DNA from: Aegilops tauschii subsp. strangulata
Taxonomy: Eukaryota; Streptophyta; Magnoliopsida; Poales; Poaceae
DNA: 64,000 nucleotides
Direction: 5' to 3'
Assembly (NCBI RefSeq): GCF_002575655.3
Contig: NC_053035.3
Span: forward strand, 88,003,322-88,067,321
The notes beneath the pieces are model-generated. The model had not been told where the DNA came from and did not search any database. It worked only from the letters and a program-made list of their open reading frames with translations. A program made the position numbers and the translations under genes. This document shows positions 51,431 to 62,842 of the stretch, piece by piece; the first letter of the stretch is position 1; each line of letters begins with the position of its first letter.

Positions 51431-52530
51431 ATTTGCCATGGGGGCGTAATTTGCCATTGGGAATGGCCGCTCGACCCACTTTTGGACCGATCTTTGGATA
51501 GGGGCCCAACCTCTATGGGCTGAATTCCGCGATTTGTACGAGATAGCTGTGGACCCAGCAATGACGGTGGCGGAGGCGTTCGCGTCGACACCACCAACGA
51601 TTTACTTTAAACGGGAACTCAATGGGCAAGAGCAGACTAGTCTCGCAGCTCTGTTGCAGCTCATCGGCCCAATCAACCTTGCGGACGAACCGGACACAGT
51701 GAGCTGGGCGCTCACCAGCTCCGGAAAGTTTACGGTTAACTCCTTATATCGCAAGTTGTGTCGAGGGACGGCGCAACTTGCGATTGCAGGGTTGTGGATA
51801 GCACGGCTGCCCCTGAAGATCAAACTCTTCATGTGGCAATTGTTCCGTGATAAGCTGCCCACCTCCTTAAATGTGGCCAAACGCAACGGACCGACCACCG
51901 GGCCGTGCGTGCTGTGCAGGGCTCCAGATGCCAACCATGTGTTCTTCAACCGCCCTCTTGCAAGGTTTGCATGGAGAGCGGTCCGGACCGCGACTGGTGT
52001 CCAATGGGATCCTTGATCGGCTGTGGAGCTTACCCACCTTCTAGATGCGATCCACGGTCGTGCTAAACGGATTATGTGGAGTTGTGTAGGGGCACTACTC
52101 TGGGCTATGTGGTTAACTAGGAACAAATTCACTATTGAGGGTTGCTTCCCTATGCATCCGGCTAACATTATCTTCAAATGCAACCTCCTCTTGCAGTAGT
52201 GGAGTCCGTTGCGGAGGCGCAGGGATGCTGAGCTGATCAAGGCCGCCCAACAACGTCTGATGCAAGTGTATGTGATGGCTAGGGAGCCTTGACTATGGTT
52301 CTGACTGTGGTCCCTTTTGGTGCTTGACGAGCCTGCGCGCTCTGTACGGGCTATGCCCTGTAATCCACTAGTGGTTTGTTAAGTCGCGCTTGAACTATTT
52401 TGGTGATCCTTTTGCGTAGGCCGGAACGGCTTGTGGTGATGTCTTAAGACTTGGTGTTGTGCTACGCTGCCTGTTGTGGGCTTTATTAATTTAAAGCCGA
52501 ACGCATCTGGCGTCTTTGTTCTAAAAAAAA
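51431..52530 (+). mobile_element. 5'-truncated LINE number 2, 12-bp target duplication
   Basis: Flanked by ATTAATACCCCT (51419-51430 and 52530-52541). It ends in eight A residues (52523-52530), the last of which overlaps the right duplication. Only the 3' end of the element is present. Confidence 0.92.
51456..52016 (+). pseudogene. LINE zf-RVT domain fragment
   Basis: The frame is open from about 51456 (NGRSTHFWTDLWIGAQPLW) through SWALTSSGKFTVNSLYRKL, RLPLKIKLFMWQLFRDKLPT and the finger CVLCRAPDANHVFF, where the final Cys of the C-x2-C-H-C pattern is replaced (HVFFNRPLA instead of a C). It stops at TGA 52014-52016; the rest of the tail is degraded. Same domain as the LINE at 1457-2485 but clearly a different family member. 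Confidence 0.85.
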
Positions 52531-53317
52531 TTAATACCCCTTTGATCATGAGCATGTTGATGAGTTGTGAGTAGTTACTTTTGTTCTTGAGGTCATGGGA
52601 TAAATCATGTTGCAAGTAATCATGTGAACTTGATATGTGTTCGATATTTTGATAGTATGTATGTTGTGATTCCCTTAGTGGTGTCTTGTGAACATCGACT
52701 ACATGACACTTCACCATATTTGGGCCTAAGGGAATGCATTGTGGAGTAGTAAATAGATGGTGGGTTGCGAGAGTGACAGAAACTTAAACCTCAGTTTATG
52801 CATTATTCCGTAAGGGACCGATTGGATCCTAGAGTTTAATGCTATGGTTAGGATTTATCCTTAATACTTTTCTCGTAGTTGCGGATGCTTGCGGGAGGGT
52901 TAATCATAAGTAGGAGGTTTGTTCAAGTAAGAACAGCACCTAAGCACCGGTCCACCCACATATCAAATTATCATAGTAGCAAACACAAATCAAACCAACA
53001 TGATGAAAGTGACTAGATGAAATTCCCGTGTACCCTCAAGTACGCTTTGCTTATTATAGGAGACCGTTTTGGCCAGTCCTTTGCCTCAAAAGGATTGGGC
53101 TACCTTGCTGCATACTTGTTACAATTATCGTTACTTGCTCGTTACAAATTATCTTGCTATCAAACTACTCGCTACTTACAGTTTCAGCACTTGCAGACAT
53201 TACCTTACTGAAAACTACTTGTCATTTCCTTCTGCTCCTCGTTGGGTTTGACACTCTTACTTATCAAAAAGAGCTACAATTGACCCCATATACTTGTGGG
53301 TCATCAAGGCTATTTTC

Positions 53318-53330
53318 TGGCGCCGTTGCC
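53318..53330 (+). promoter_or_regulatory. Gypsy primer-binding site
   Basis: TGGCGCCGTTGCC, 11 bases after the LTR, the Athila-type site. Confidence 0.88.
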
Positions 53331-53412
53331 TGGGAGTGAAGCGCCTTTGGTAAGTGGAATTCGGTAAGGAAACATTTATATAGTGTGCTGAAATTTATTG
53401 TCACTTGTCACT

Positions 53413-54540
53413 ATGGAAAACAATCCTTTGAGGGGTTTGTTCAGGGTATCTTCACCTCGTCCGGAACCACAATTAATTGCCCTTCAACCTACTGCACCTA
53501 CTGAAAATATTGAATATGAAATTCCTTCGTGTATGATAGAACAACTGCTAGCTAATCCTTATGCAGGAGATGGAACAGAACATCCTGATATGCACTTGAT
53601 ACATGTGGAACAAATTTGTGGATTGTTCAAGCTTGCAGGTTTACCCAGAGATGAAGTTATGAAAATGGTTTTCCCTTTATCTTTGAACGGAAAAGCATTG
53701 GCATGGTATAGGCTATGCGATGATGTTGGATCATGGAATTGAAATCGTTTAAAATTGGAGTTTCACCAAAAAATTTATCCTATGCATCTAGTTCATCGTG
53801 ATCGGAATTATATATATAATTTTTGGCCTCGTGAAGGAGAAAGTATCCTCTAGCTTGGGGGAGGCTTAAGTCAATGTTATATTCACGCCCCAATCATGAG
53901 CTCTCAAGAGAAATTATTATTCAGAATTTTTATGCTTGGCTTTCTCGTATGATCGAACCATGCTGGATACTTCTTGTGCTGGTTCTTTTATGAAGAAAAC
54001 TACTGAATTCCGGTGGGATCTCTTAGAAAGAATTAAACGCAATTCAGAAGATTGGGAACTCGACGAAGGTAAAGAGTCAGGTATAAAGCTTAAGTATGAT
54101 TGTGTTAAATATTTTATGGATACCGATGCTTTTCAAAAGTTTAGCACTAAATATGGACTTGACTCTGAGATAGTAGCCTCCTTCTGTGAATCATTTGCTA
54201 CTCATTTTGAACTCCCTAAAGAGAAGTGGCTTAAATATCACCCACCTATTAAAGATGAAATTAAAGAACCAGTACCAGTTAAAGAAGAAACTATACTCTA
54301 TAATGTTGATCCAGTTGTTCCTACTGCTTATATTGAGAAACCACCTTTTCCTGTTAGGATAAAGGAGCATGCTAAAGTTTCAACTGTGGTTAAAAAAGCT
54401 ATGTTAGAACACCTAAACCAGATGAACAAATTAGAGTTGAACCTAATATTGCTATGGTTAAAGATCTCTTAGAAGAAGATGTGGATGGGCATGATATCTA
54501 CTTTTGTGAAGAAGCTGCTAGAATTGCCAAACCTGAAAAA
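53413..54540 (+). pseudogene. Gypsy gag
   Basis: Starts at ATG 53413 (MENNPLRGLFRVSSPRPEPQ). The core has FPLSLNGKALAWYRL before TGA at 53740-53742, where Trp (TGG) is expected in WNWNR. The middle, around 53850-53930, contains two frameshifts that nearly compensate, and the C-terminal part is in 53936-54472 (EFRWDLLERIKRNSEDWEL, YFMDTDAFQKFSTKYGL). Capsid protein of the element, non-functional here. Confidence 0.82.
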
Positions 54541-54561
54541 GGGGTAAAAATAGAACAGTAG

Positions 54562-54897
54562 TTGGCCTACCTGTCATCTCAGTTAAAAATAGGAGATCAC
54601 TTTTATCATGGTTTATGTGACCTGGGTGCTAGTGTGAGTGCTATTCCTCGTAAGTTATATCAAGAAATTAGGGAAGACATAGCACCTATTGAGATAGAAG
54701 ACATAGATGTTACTATTAAACTTGCAAATAGAGACACTATATCACCAGTTGGGATTATTAGAGATGTTGAAGTCTTGTGTGGGAAAGTAAAATACCCTAC
54801 TGATTTTCTTGTTCTTGGTTCCCCACAAGATGAATTTTGTTCCATTATCTTTGGCAGACCTTTCTTGAACACAGTTAATGCTAGGATAGATTGCTAG
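54562..54897 (+). pseudogene. Gypsy aspartic protease
   Basis: Retropepsin fold with the active-site region LCDLGASVSAIPRKLY (Asp-Leu-Gly-Ala in place of the usual Asp-Ser/Thr-Gly) and the second half GRPFLNTVNARIDC. The DLGAS form is normal in Athila-type elements. It ends at TAG 54895-54897, where the frame continues directly into reverse transcriptase, so AAG-to-TAG is likely. Confidence 0.85.
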
Positions 54898-54906
54898 AAA
54901 CAAATT

Positions 54907-57078
54907 GTGGGTGTTAGCTTTGGTGATGAGTCTCATGAGTTTATTTTTTCCAATTTTAGTAGAAACCATCATGAAAAAGAGTTGCCTAGTAAGGATGAAT
55001 TGATTGGTCTTGATTCTATTGTTGTGCCACCTACTGATCCTTTAGAACAATACTTGCTAGACCATGAAAATGATTTACATATGCATGAAAGAAATGAAAT
55101 AGATAATATTTTCTTTGAACAACGTCCTCTGCTTAAACACAATTTGCCTATTGAAACTCTAGGAGGTCCTCCTCCACCTAAGGGTGATCCTGTGTTTGAA
55201 TTAAAACAATTGCCAGACAATCTGAAATATGCTTATCTGGATGAAAAGAAAATATATCCTGTTATTATCAGTGCTAACCTTTCAGAACATGAAGAAGAAA
55301 GATTATTGAAAGTTCGAAGGAAGCACCGAGCTGCTATTGGATATACTCTTGATGATTTAAAGGGCATTAGTCCCACTCTATGTCAACACAAAATTAATAT
55401 GGAACCTGATGCTAAACCAATTGTTGATCACCAACGTCGGTTAAATCCGAAGATGAAAGAAGTGGTAAGAACGGAAATATTAAAACTTCTGGAAGCATGT
55501 ATAATCTATCCTATAGCTGATAGTAGATGGGTATGTCCTGTTCATTGTGTCCTGAAGAAAGGAGGTATTACTATTGTTCCTAATGATAAGAATGAACTTA
55601 TTCCACAAAGAATTGTTACAGGGTATAGAATGGTAATTGATTTCAGAAAATTAAAAAAAGCTACTAGAAAAGATCATTACCCTTTGCCTTTTATTGATCA
55701 AATGCTTGAAAGATTATCTAAGCACACACACTTTTGCTTCCTTGATGGATATTCTGGCTTTGCATAAATACCTGTATCTCAACCTGATCAAGAAAAGACT
55801 ACTTTTACTTGTCCTTTTGGAACTTATGCTTATAGACATATGCCTTTTCGTTTATGTAATGCACCTGCTACCTTTCAAAGATGCATGATGGCTATATTCT
55901 TTGACTTTTGTGAAAAGATTGTTGAGGTTTTCATGTTTGACTTCTCTATTTATGGGAAGTCTTTTGATGATTGTTTAAGCAATCTTGATCGAGTTTTGCA
56001 GAGATGTGAAAAAACAAATCTTGTCTTGAATTGGGAGAAGTGCCACTCTATGGTTAATGAAGGCATTGTATTGGTTCATAAAATTTCTGAAAAAGGTATT
56101 GAAGTGGACCAAGCTAAGGTTGATGCGATTGAGAAAATGCCATGTCCTAAGGACATTAAAGGTATTTGTAGTTTCCTAGGTCATGCTGGTTTCTATAGGA
56201 GATTTATCAAGGACTTCTCTAAAATTTCTAGGCCTCTCACTAATTTATTGCAAAAGGATGTCCCTTTTGTTTTTGATGATGATTGTTTAGAAGCCTTTGA
56301 ATCACTCAAGAAAGCTTTAATTTCTGCACCTATTGTTCAACCACCTGATTGGAACTTGCCTTTTGAAATTATGTGTGATGCTAGTGATTATGCTGTTGGT
56401 GTTGTTCTAGGACAAAGAGTTGATAAGAAATTGAATGTTATTCATTATGCTAGTAAAACTCTAGACAGTGCTCAAAGAAATTATGCTACAACTGAAAAAG
56501 AATTCTTAGCAGTGGTGTTTGCTTATGATAAGTTTAGACCTTATATTGTTGATTCCAAAATAACTGTTCACACAGACCATGCTGCTATTAAATATCTTAT
56601 GGAAAATAAAGATGCTAAACCTAGACTTATTCGTTGGGTTCTCTTGTTACAAGAATTTGATTTGCATATTATTGATAGAAAAGGAGCTGAGAATCCAGTA
56701 GCTGATAACTTGTCTAGGCTTGAAAAAGTGCTTGTTGACCCACTTCCTACTAATGATAGTTTTCCTGATGAGCAGTTAGCTACAATAAATGTTGCTAATA
56801 GTACTCCTTGGTATGCTGACTATGCTAATTACATTGTTGCTAAATATTTACCACCTAGCTTTACTTACCAACAAAAGAAAAAATTCTTCTATGATTTAAG
56901 ACATTACTTTTGGAATGACCCGCATCTTTATAAAGAAGGGGTAGATGGTATTATTAGACATTGTGTACCTGAGCATGAGCAGGGACAGTTCCTATGGAAA
57001 TGTCACTCTGAACCATATGGAGGGCATCATGCTAGAGATAGAACCGCTCACAAGGTATTGCAATCTGGATTTTATTAG
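54907..57078 (+). pseudogene. Gypsy reverse transcriptase and RNase H
   Basis: RT begins with HKINMEPDAKPIVDHQRRLNP, SRWVCPVHCVLKKGG, GYRMVIDFRKLKKATRKDHY, FLDGYSGFA, then TAA (55765-55767) in place of the expected glutamine codon. After it come [14 protein letters not shown] and the catalytic box, which reads FMFDFSIYG instead of FMDDF (TTT near 55936-55938), removing one catalytic aspartate. Thumb, [15 protein letters not shown], and RNase H follow ([42 protein letters not shown]). TAG at 57076-57078 replaces Trp in GFYW. Confidence 0.9.
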
Positions 57079-58143
57079 CCTACTCTCTTTATAGATGCTC
57101 ATAAGTATGTCTCATCTTGTGATGAATGCCAAAGAATAGGTAATATCGGTAAGCGTCAAGAAATGCCTATGAATTATTCACTTGCTGTTGAACCATTTGA
57201 TTTTTGGGGATTTGATTACATGAGACCTTTTCCTTCCTTTAATGGGTATACGCATATTTTGGTTGCTGTTGATTATGTTACTAAATGGGTAGAAGCTATT
57301 CCAACTAGTAGTGCTGATCACAACACCTCTATTAAAATGCTTAAGGAAGTTATTTTCCCAAGGTTTGGAGTCCCTAGATACTTAATGACTGATGGTGGTT
57401 CACACTTTATTCATGGTGCTTTCCGTAGGATGCTTTCTAAGTATGATGTTAACCATAGGATTGCATCACCTTATCATCCTCAGTCTAGTGGTCAAGTTGA
57501 GCTTAGCAATAGAGAAATAAAATTAATTTTGCAAAAGACTGTCAATAGGTCCAGGAAGAATTGGTCTAAGAAATTAGATGATGCACTTTGGGCTTATAGA
57601 ACAGCTTATAAAAATCCTATGGGTATGTCTCCTTATAAAATGGTTTATGGAAAAGCTTGTCATTTACCTCTTGAGTTGGAACATAAAGCATATTGAGCAG
57701 TTAAAGAACTCAACTATGATTTCAAACTTGCCGGTGAAAAGAGGTTATTTGATATTAGCTCTTTAGATGAATGGAGGACCCAGGCTTATGAAAATGCCAA
57801 ATTATTCAAAGAGAAAGTTAAAAGATGGCATGACAAAAGAATCCAAAAGCGTGAGTTTAAAGTTGGAGAATATGTCCTTTTGTACAACTCTCATTTTAGA
57901 TTCTTTGCAGGAAAGCTCCTCTCGAAATGGGAAGGCCCATATGTCATCGAGGAGGTCTACCGGTCTGGAGCCATCAAAATAAATAATTTCGAAGGCACTA
58001 ACCCGAAGGTTGTCAACGGGCAACATATAAAGCACTATATCTCAGGTACGCCTATTAATATTGAAAGCAATATTGTCCAAACGTTGACACCGGAAGAATA
58101 CATAAGAGAGTCCTTTCGGAACACTCCAGAATCATCAAAATAA
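57079..58143 (+). pseudogene. Gypsy integrase
   Basis: Zinc-binding HHCC ([18 protein letters not shown] … SSCDECQR) straddles the TAG at 57076. The catalytic core has [23 protein letters not shown] and [15 protein letters not shown], supplying the D, D and E. TGA at 57694-57696 replaces Trp in AYWAVKELN. The C-terminal DNA-binding part (FRFFAGKLLSKWEGPYVIEE) runs to the natural TAA at 58141-58143. No chromodomain is visible. Confidence 0.88.
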
Positions 58144-59877
58144 GGAGGTACGTGATACCGTAAGTAAACGGACTCTGAAAAATCCGCAAAAATATTTTTT
58201 TTGTCAGTTTTGGAATATTCTAGAATTTTAGGGATAAAGAGACTTCAAGGAAGCGTCCCCTGGTGAGCACAATACACCAGGGCGCGCCAGGCATGCCTAG
58301 CGCGCCCTGGTGGGTTGTGCCCACTTGGGGCACCTTCCGGACTCCGTTTTTCTTCTGTATACTTTTCCTGCAAGATAAAAATTCTATATTTACTTCCCGA
58401 ACCTGTTAACCACCGTATCACGAAGAAATCCTCTGTTCTCTTTTCTTGCCGTTTCTAGTCAGATTTATCAAACGAGGCATCATGTCTTACTACTTCTCCA
58501 ACAACATGGAAGAAGATGCTTGGCTGATGAAGACCGAGGAGGAGGAGGAAGGATCTCTTGACCCTCAAGGACAGGATCGCTTCATCACCTTCTTCACCAC
58601 CAAAGGAGAACTGAGTATTGGGTATGGGCACTCCCCTTGGCTTCCGCCAAGCTTGGGGGAGGTGCCCCGGTATCGTATCATCCCACTATCTTTTTGCCTT
58701 TACTTATCTTAGTTCAATATTTTGCTTAGATGAATAAAGTTTAGTTCGATCTTTTCTTCCTTGAGAGTTTGCTTAGTGATCTATCATTGTTATCGTGTGC
58801 AAGTTATATAATAAAGTTAGCTCGAGTTTTTACTTTCTTTACTTCCTTGTTGCAAATAAAGAAAAGAAAAAGAGAAAGAAAGCAAACAAAAGAAAGGGAA
58901 TAAATCAATAAGATCATATACTAATCCTATGGTAAGTGATAGCACCACACAAGGAAACGTATAAGTAAGAGAATTTTATTAGAGATTGACAAACATAGCA
59001 TTGGTCAGTGATGCAACTCATGAAAGAGTTAATAATGGAAGGGAAGATTCACATATAAATATACTCTCCTAGAAATCTTTTGTGACTGTGAACCCTCACC
59101 AAAATATTATATGCCGAAATTGTTGACGTTGGACAAGGAAGACAATGTAATGGTTTATGTATGTTTATATTCACATAGAAGTCATATTGTCATAGATCCT
59201 TTAACATGTGATGCTTGCCTCCTATCTTTGCTAGTCAAAATTCTGCACTAAGTAGAGATACTACTTGTGCATCCAAAAACCCTTAAACCCAAATCTTTTT
59301 CAAGTGTCCACCATACCTACCTAGGGATTGAGCAAGGTCCCTCAAGTAAGTTGTCATCGGTGCAAAAAGGCAATAAAAATTGCTTCTAAATGTGTGAGAT
59401 TGTTTAGTGTAAGACAAAATTGAGCGTTACACAAACTTGGATGACAAAGAATAAAAGCACAGACTGCATAATAAAGGTTGTCATCTTAAGGGGCAATGTA
59501 ACGTGATGTTCTCTTGCACTAAGGGATTGAGCATACAAACAAATAAGTGGATGTCAACCTCTGCTTCCCTCTGCGAAGGGCCTATCCTTTACTTTTATGT
59601 ATTTACTTTTATGCAAAGAGTCAAAGTTTCCCTTCTATTCCTTTTATTTTTCTCCTTTGGAAAGCATCATGTGGTGAGGAAAGATCTAGGCACATATGTC
59701 TAGCTGAATATAGATAGCATGAGTTATTATTGTTGACATCACCCATGAGGTGAGCATGTTGGGAGGCAAAACTCTAAGCCCCTATCTTTCTATGTGTCCG
59801 GTTGAAACGTTTTGCTCATGAGTACAAGGTGAGTGTTAGCAATCATAGAAGACTATATGATGGTCGAGTATGTGGAT
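58144..59877 (+). other. Post-pol region of the Gypsy, non-coding
   Basis: AT-rich sequence after integrase. It contains a small inverted motif CTTGGCTTCCGCCAAGC near 58638-58654 followed by TTGGGGGAGG, and purine-rich runs near 58858-58905. A frame at 58446-58712 (MSYYFSNNMEEDAWLMKTEE) has no recognised domain. No envelope-like gene was seen. The element's own 3' LTR is not found. Confidence 0.45.
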
Positions 59878-60201
59878 GATACGACGGTAAGTTATAATCG
59901 TTCCATGCCAATATTATACAACTTTCATATACTTTTGGAAACTTTTTATACTATGTTTGGGACTAACATAATGATCCAGTGCCCAGTGCCAGTTCATGTT
60001 TGTTGCATGTTTTTTGTTTCGCAGAAAATCCATATCAAACGGAGTCCAAACGGGATAAAAATTGCGGAGATTTTGTTTGGAATATATGTGATTTTTGGGA
60101 AGAAGAATCAACGCGAGACGATGCCCGAGGGGGCCACGAGACAGGGGGCGCGCCCCTGATCCTCGTGGCCACCTCGTAAGGTGGTTGGTGCCCTTCTTTC
60201 A
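59878..60201 (+). repeat. Truncated Gypsy LTR, family of 24083 and 46404
   Basis: Starts TGATACGACGG and contains TTGGGACTAACATAATGATC, CAGTGCCCAGTGCCAG, TTTCGCAGAAAA and ATATCAAACGGAGTCCAAAC, all present in inverse in the solo LTR at 46404-47992. It stops at about 60201 where a different LTR-like sequence begins. Confidence 0.7.
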
Positions 60202-60610
60202 TGTCACGACCGGTTTTTCAATAAAATAATTATTGAGAGACCAATCCCTTTTACGGACCAGCGAGGAAGAATTCCTTCTCACTGGTAGACAATATCTTGG
60301 TCACAGAAGGAAAATACCAGGAGTACTAAATATAATACAAGGTTGAGCAGAGACTGCCCAACAATTTATTACATGCGCGCCGCTAAAACAAAACGGCGGA
60401 TGGGGTGGCAACTACTAACTCACGATAATAACGGTGGTGAAAATATCACCGCGAAGCGAGTGATATGATTCCAGAAGACTACAGCTCTTCGAGCGTCGGA
60501 GTGAGGCTCGAGAAGACTTATTGCGGGTGGCGGAAGCGTATACAATACAAGTGACCAATATCCGGGATCGCGCAGGACTGATTGGGACTCCTCTAGGCAT
60601 CGGACGCGCT
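60202..60610 (+). repeat. LTR-like start of the last Gypsy (partial)
   Basis: The sequence begins TGTCACGACCGGTTTTTCAA, a plausible LTR start, and leads within 400 bp into gag codons. No primer-binding site is visible, so LTR and gag are probably joined by a deletion. There is no second copy in the window to confirm it. Confidence 0.45.
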
Positions 60611-61020
60611 ATCAAACTCTTCATCCAAGAGACAAGCCAGGAAGCTCCGGCAAGCAATATTGCAAGATCCACCGCACCAAGGGCCACGACCTCCAGAACC
60701 GCCGACAAGTCGAGCTGCTTGCTGAGAAGCAAAAAGCTGAGTATGAGAGGCGGGACAAGGAGAAAGACCTGGATGGTTCCGAGGGATCCGGCAAGAAGCG
60801 TGGCGGCCAAGGAGGCCGCCGCGGCAAGGACAACCAGCAAGAAAGGCCCGCCCGGGGCCGTGACAAGAAACAAGAAGACAATGATCACGACGAGGATGAC
60901 GAGTCCGGTGAGCAAGAGTTCCAGAAGGCTATGGAGGCCATGTGCATCGATGGTGGCGCCTCGCTGCATACTTCTAAACACTAGCTCAAGCAGTGGGCGC
61001 GTGAGATTACAGCAGTGGTC
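60611..61020 (+). pseudogene. Gypsy gag C-terminal fragment
   Basis: In the frame starting CGC TAT CAA, gag reads KQYCKIHRTKGHDLQNRRQVE, a zinc-knuckle-like segment whose last Cys is now Arg, then a charged Arg/Gly-rich stretch (SGKKRGGQGGRRGKDNQQ) and FQKAMEAMCIDGGAS. TAG at 60982-60984 and a frameshift near 61000 separate it from protease. The overlapping longer frame from 60521 is a shadow in this part. Confidence 0.75.
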
Positions 61021-61771
61021 TAGCACGCCCCTCATCTTTGACGCCGAGGACCACCCTGACCGCACAACCGCGGTCGGGTGTTTGCCATTGTTGGTCTCAC
61101 CAACGATACGCAACCTCAAGGTGAACAAGATGTTGGTTGACGGTGGGGCCGGCCTGAACTTGATCTCGCCTATCGTGATCAAAAGACTGCAAATTCCTGA
61201 TGGAGACCTCGAGGAAATGGGTACGTCTCAAGGGGTCAATCCGGGGAGGAGCCAGGCGAAGGGGAAGGTCACACTGCCCGTGACGTTTGGAGGAGAGTTA
61301 AACTATAGGATGGAGAGGATCATCTTCGACGTGGCCGAGATCCCCTTGCCCTACAACGGGATCCTCGGCCGCCCGGCACTAGCCAAGTTCACGGCGGCAT
61401 CACACTACGCCTACAACATGCTAAAGATGCCCGGGCCGTTGACCATCACCTCCGTCCCCTCCGACAAGAAGGACGCGCTAATCTGCGCCGACCAACTCTA
61501 CCGGGAAGCAGTTGCAGCAGCTGCTGTCAAGGGACCTGCTCCTGCCGCTGGAGGCCCGGAAGGGAAGGGGAAGCCCGGCAAGACCTCTCGCACCCACTCC
61601 GGCAAGCACGCCTCTTCGGAGTGCTACGCTACCATCGAGGACGTGCCAGAGAGCTCTATCGGCAAGAGCAAGAAATCCAGAGCTGAGCCACCGCAGACCA
61701 AGAAGGTGTCCGCCAGGGAGGATGGCACGGGAGGGGCCTTCACCATAGGCTCCACCCTCGACAGCAAATAG
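61010..61771 (+). pseudogene. Gypsy aspartic protease region
   Basis: STPLIFDAEDHPDRTTAVG and KMLVDGGAGLNLIS form the retropepsin active-site region (Asp-Gly-Gly is usual in this grass Gypsy group). It is followed by EIPLPYNGILGRPALAKF, the second protease motif, and a Lys/Ser-rich linker. TAG at 61769-61771 interrupts the frame at DSK-EGALVTF, a site where relatives have Gln. Confidence 0.85.
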
Positions 61772-62842
61772 GAAGGCGCGCTCGTCACCTTCCTGCGGGC
61801 GAATGTCCACGTGTTCGCGTGGCAAGCATCCGACATCCCCGGTATTCCCAGGGAGGTGATTGAGCACCACCTAGCTGTCTGCCCTCATGCGCAGCCCGTC
61901 AAGCAGAAGGTCAGAAAGTAGGCTCTGGAGAGGCAGGAGTTCATCACGGAGGAGATCAGGAAGTTGGAAGCGGCAGGTTTGGTGAGAGGAGTGCTCCACC
62001 CGACGTGGTTGGCCAATCCGGTGGTGGTGCGCAAGGCGAATGGGAAGTGGAGGCTATGTATTGATTACACAGATATCAATAAGGCTTGTCCTAAGGATCC
62101 CTTCCCGTTGCCGCGCATCGACCATATTGTTGACTCCACGGCCAGGTGTGATCTGTTATCATTCCTCGACGCCTACTCGGGCTACCACCAAATCTTCATG
62201 ACAAGGGAGGATGAAGAAAAGACAGCATTCATCACCCCGTGTGGTACGTATTGCTTTTTACGGATGCCTTTCGGGTTGAAGAGTGCTGGCTCGACGTTCG
62301 CAAGAGCAGTCCAAATTGGTTTTGAACCTTAGCTCCATAGAAATATGGAGGCATACATGGACGACATAGTGGTCAAAACCAAGGACGGGCCAACTCTTGT
62401 GCAAGATCTGGAGGAGACATTTGCCAACCTGTGCAAGATCAACCTCAAGCTGAACCCTGAGAAGTGTGTCTTCGGTGTTCCGTCCGTCAAGATTCTCGGG
62501 TTCTTTGTGTCACAGCGCGGGATCGAGGCAAACCCAAACAAAATCAAGGCTATTGAGCAGATTGAGGCGCCCAAGCGGATCAAAGATGTGCGTCGGCTCA
62601 CCGGCTGCATCACCGCCGTGAGCCGATTCATCTCCAAGTCCGCTGAGCGCGCCCTTCCTTTCTTCAAAATCTTGAAGAAGGCGGGCCCAATGGAGTGGAC
62701 CCCAGAAGCCGAGGCAGCATTGCAGGATCTGAAGAAATACCTTTCCTCCACGCCAATACTGGTTGCGCCTAAACCACAAGAGCCATTGCTGCTATATCTG
62801 GCGGCGACGAATCAAGTCGTCAGCGCCGCACTGGTGGCATAG
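61772..62842 (+). pseudogene. Gypsy reverse transcriptase
   Basis: Same frame as protease. Stops: TAG at 61919-61921 and 62330-62332, closing with TAG 62840-62842. RT motifs: LHPTWLANPVVVRKANGKWR, YTDINKACPKDPFPLPRID, FLDAYSGYHQIFM, MPFGLKSAGSTFARAV, the catalytic box AYMDDIVVK and LNPEKCVFGVPSVKILGF. The polymerase active site is intact apart from the stops. This is a Ty3/Gypsy-type enzyme of the grass group with plant-type RNase H downstream. Confidence 0.9.

Larger units (their letters stand above)
50679..53306 (+). repeat. Gypsy 5' LTR (about 1.5 kb), split by a LINE
   Basis: From TGATACGTCCATTTTGCATC to GTGGGTCATCA, just before the primer-binding site. Without the LINE it is about 1.5 kb. 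Its sequence differs from the LTR family at 24083 and 46404 apart from the TGATACG start. Confidence 0.85.
50679..58143 (+). mobile_element. Athila-type Gypsy on the plus strand, 3' end not found
   Basis: 5' LTR 50679-53306 (split by a LINE), primer-binding site 53318-53330, gag from 53413, then protease, reverse transcriptase, RNase H and integrase to TAA at 58141-58143. From 54562 to 58143 pol stays in a single frame; it is interrupted only by point-mutation stops at 54895 (TAG), 55765 (TAA), 57076 (TAG) and 57694 (TGA). No second LTR of the same sequence (TGATACGTCCATTTTGC) occurs in the window. Confidence 0.88.

Noticed and set aside
58446..58712. Envelope-like or other extra gene after Gypsy integrase
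   Set aside because: The 88-codon frame has no signal peptide, membrane segment or known domain; it is acidic and ends in LTR-proximal sequence.
60521..60960. N-terminal part of the long frame starting at 60521
   Set aside because: The gag protein is recognisable in a different frame here; only the part after ~61010 is real coding frame.
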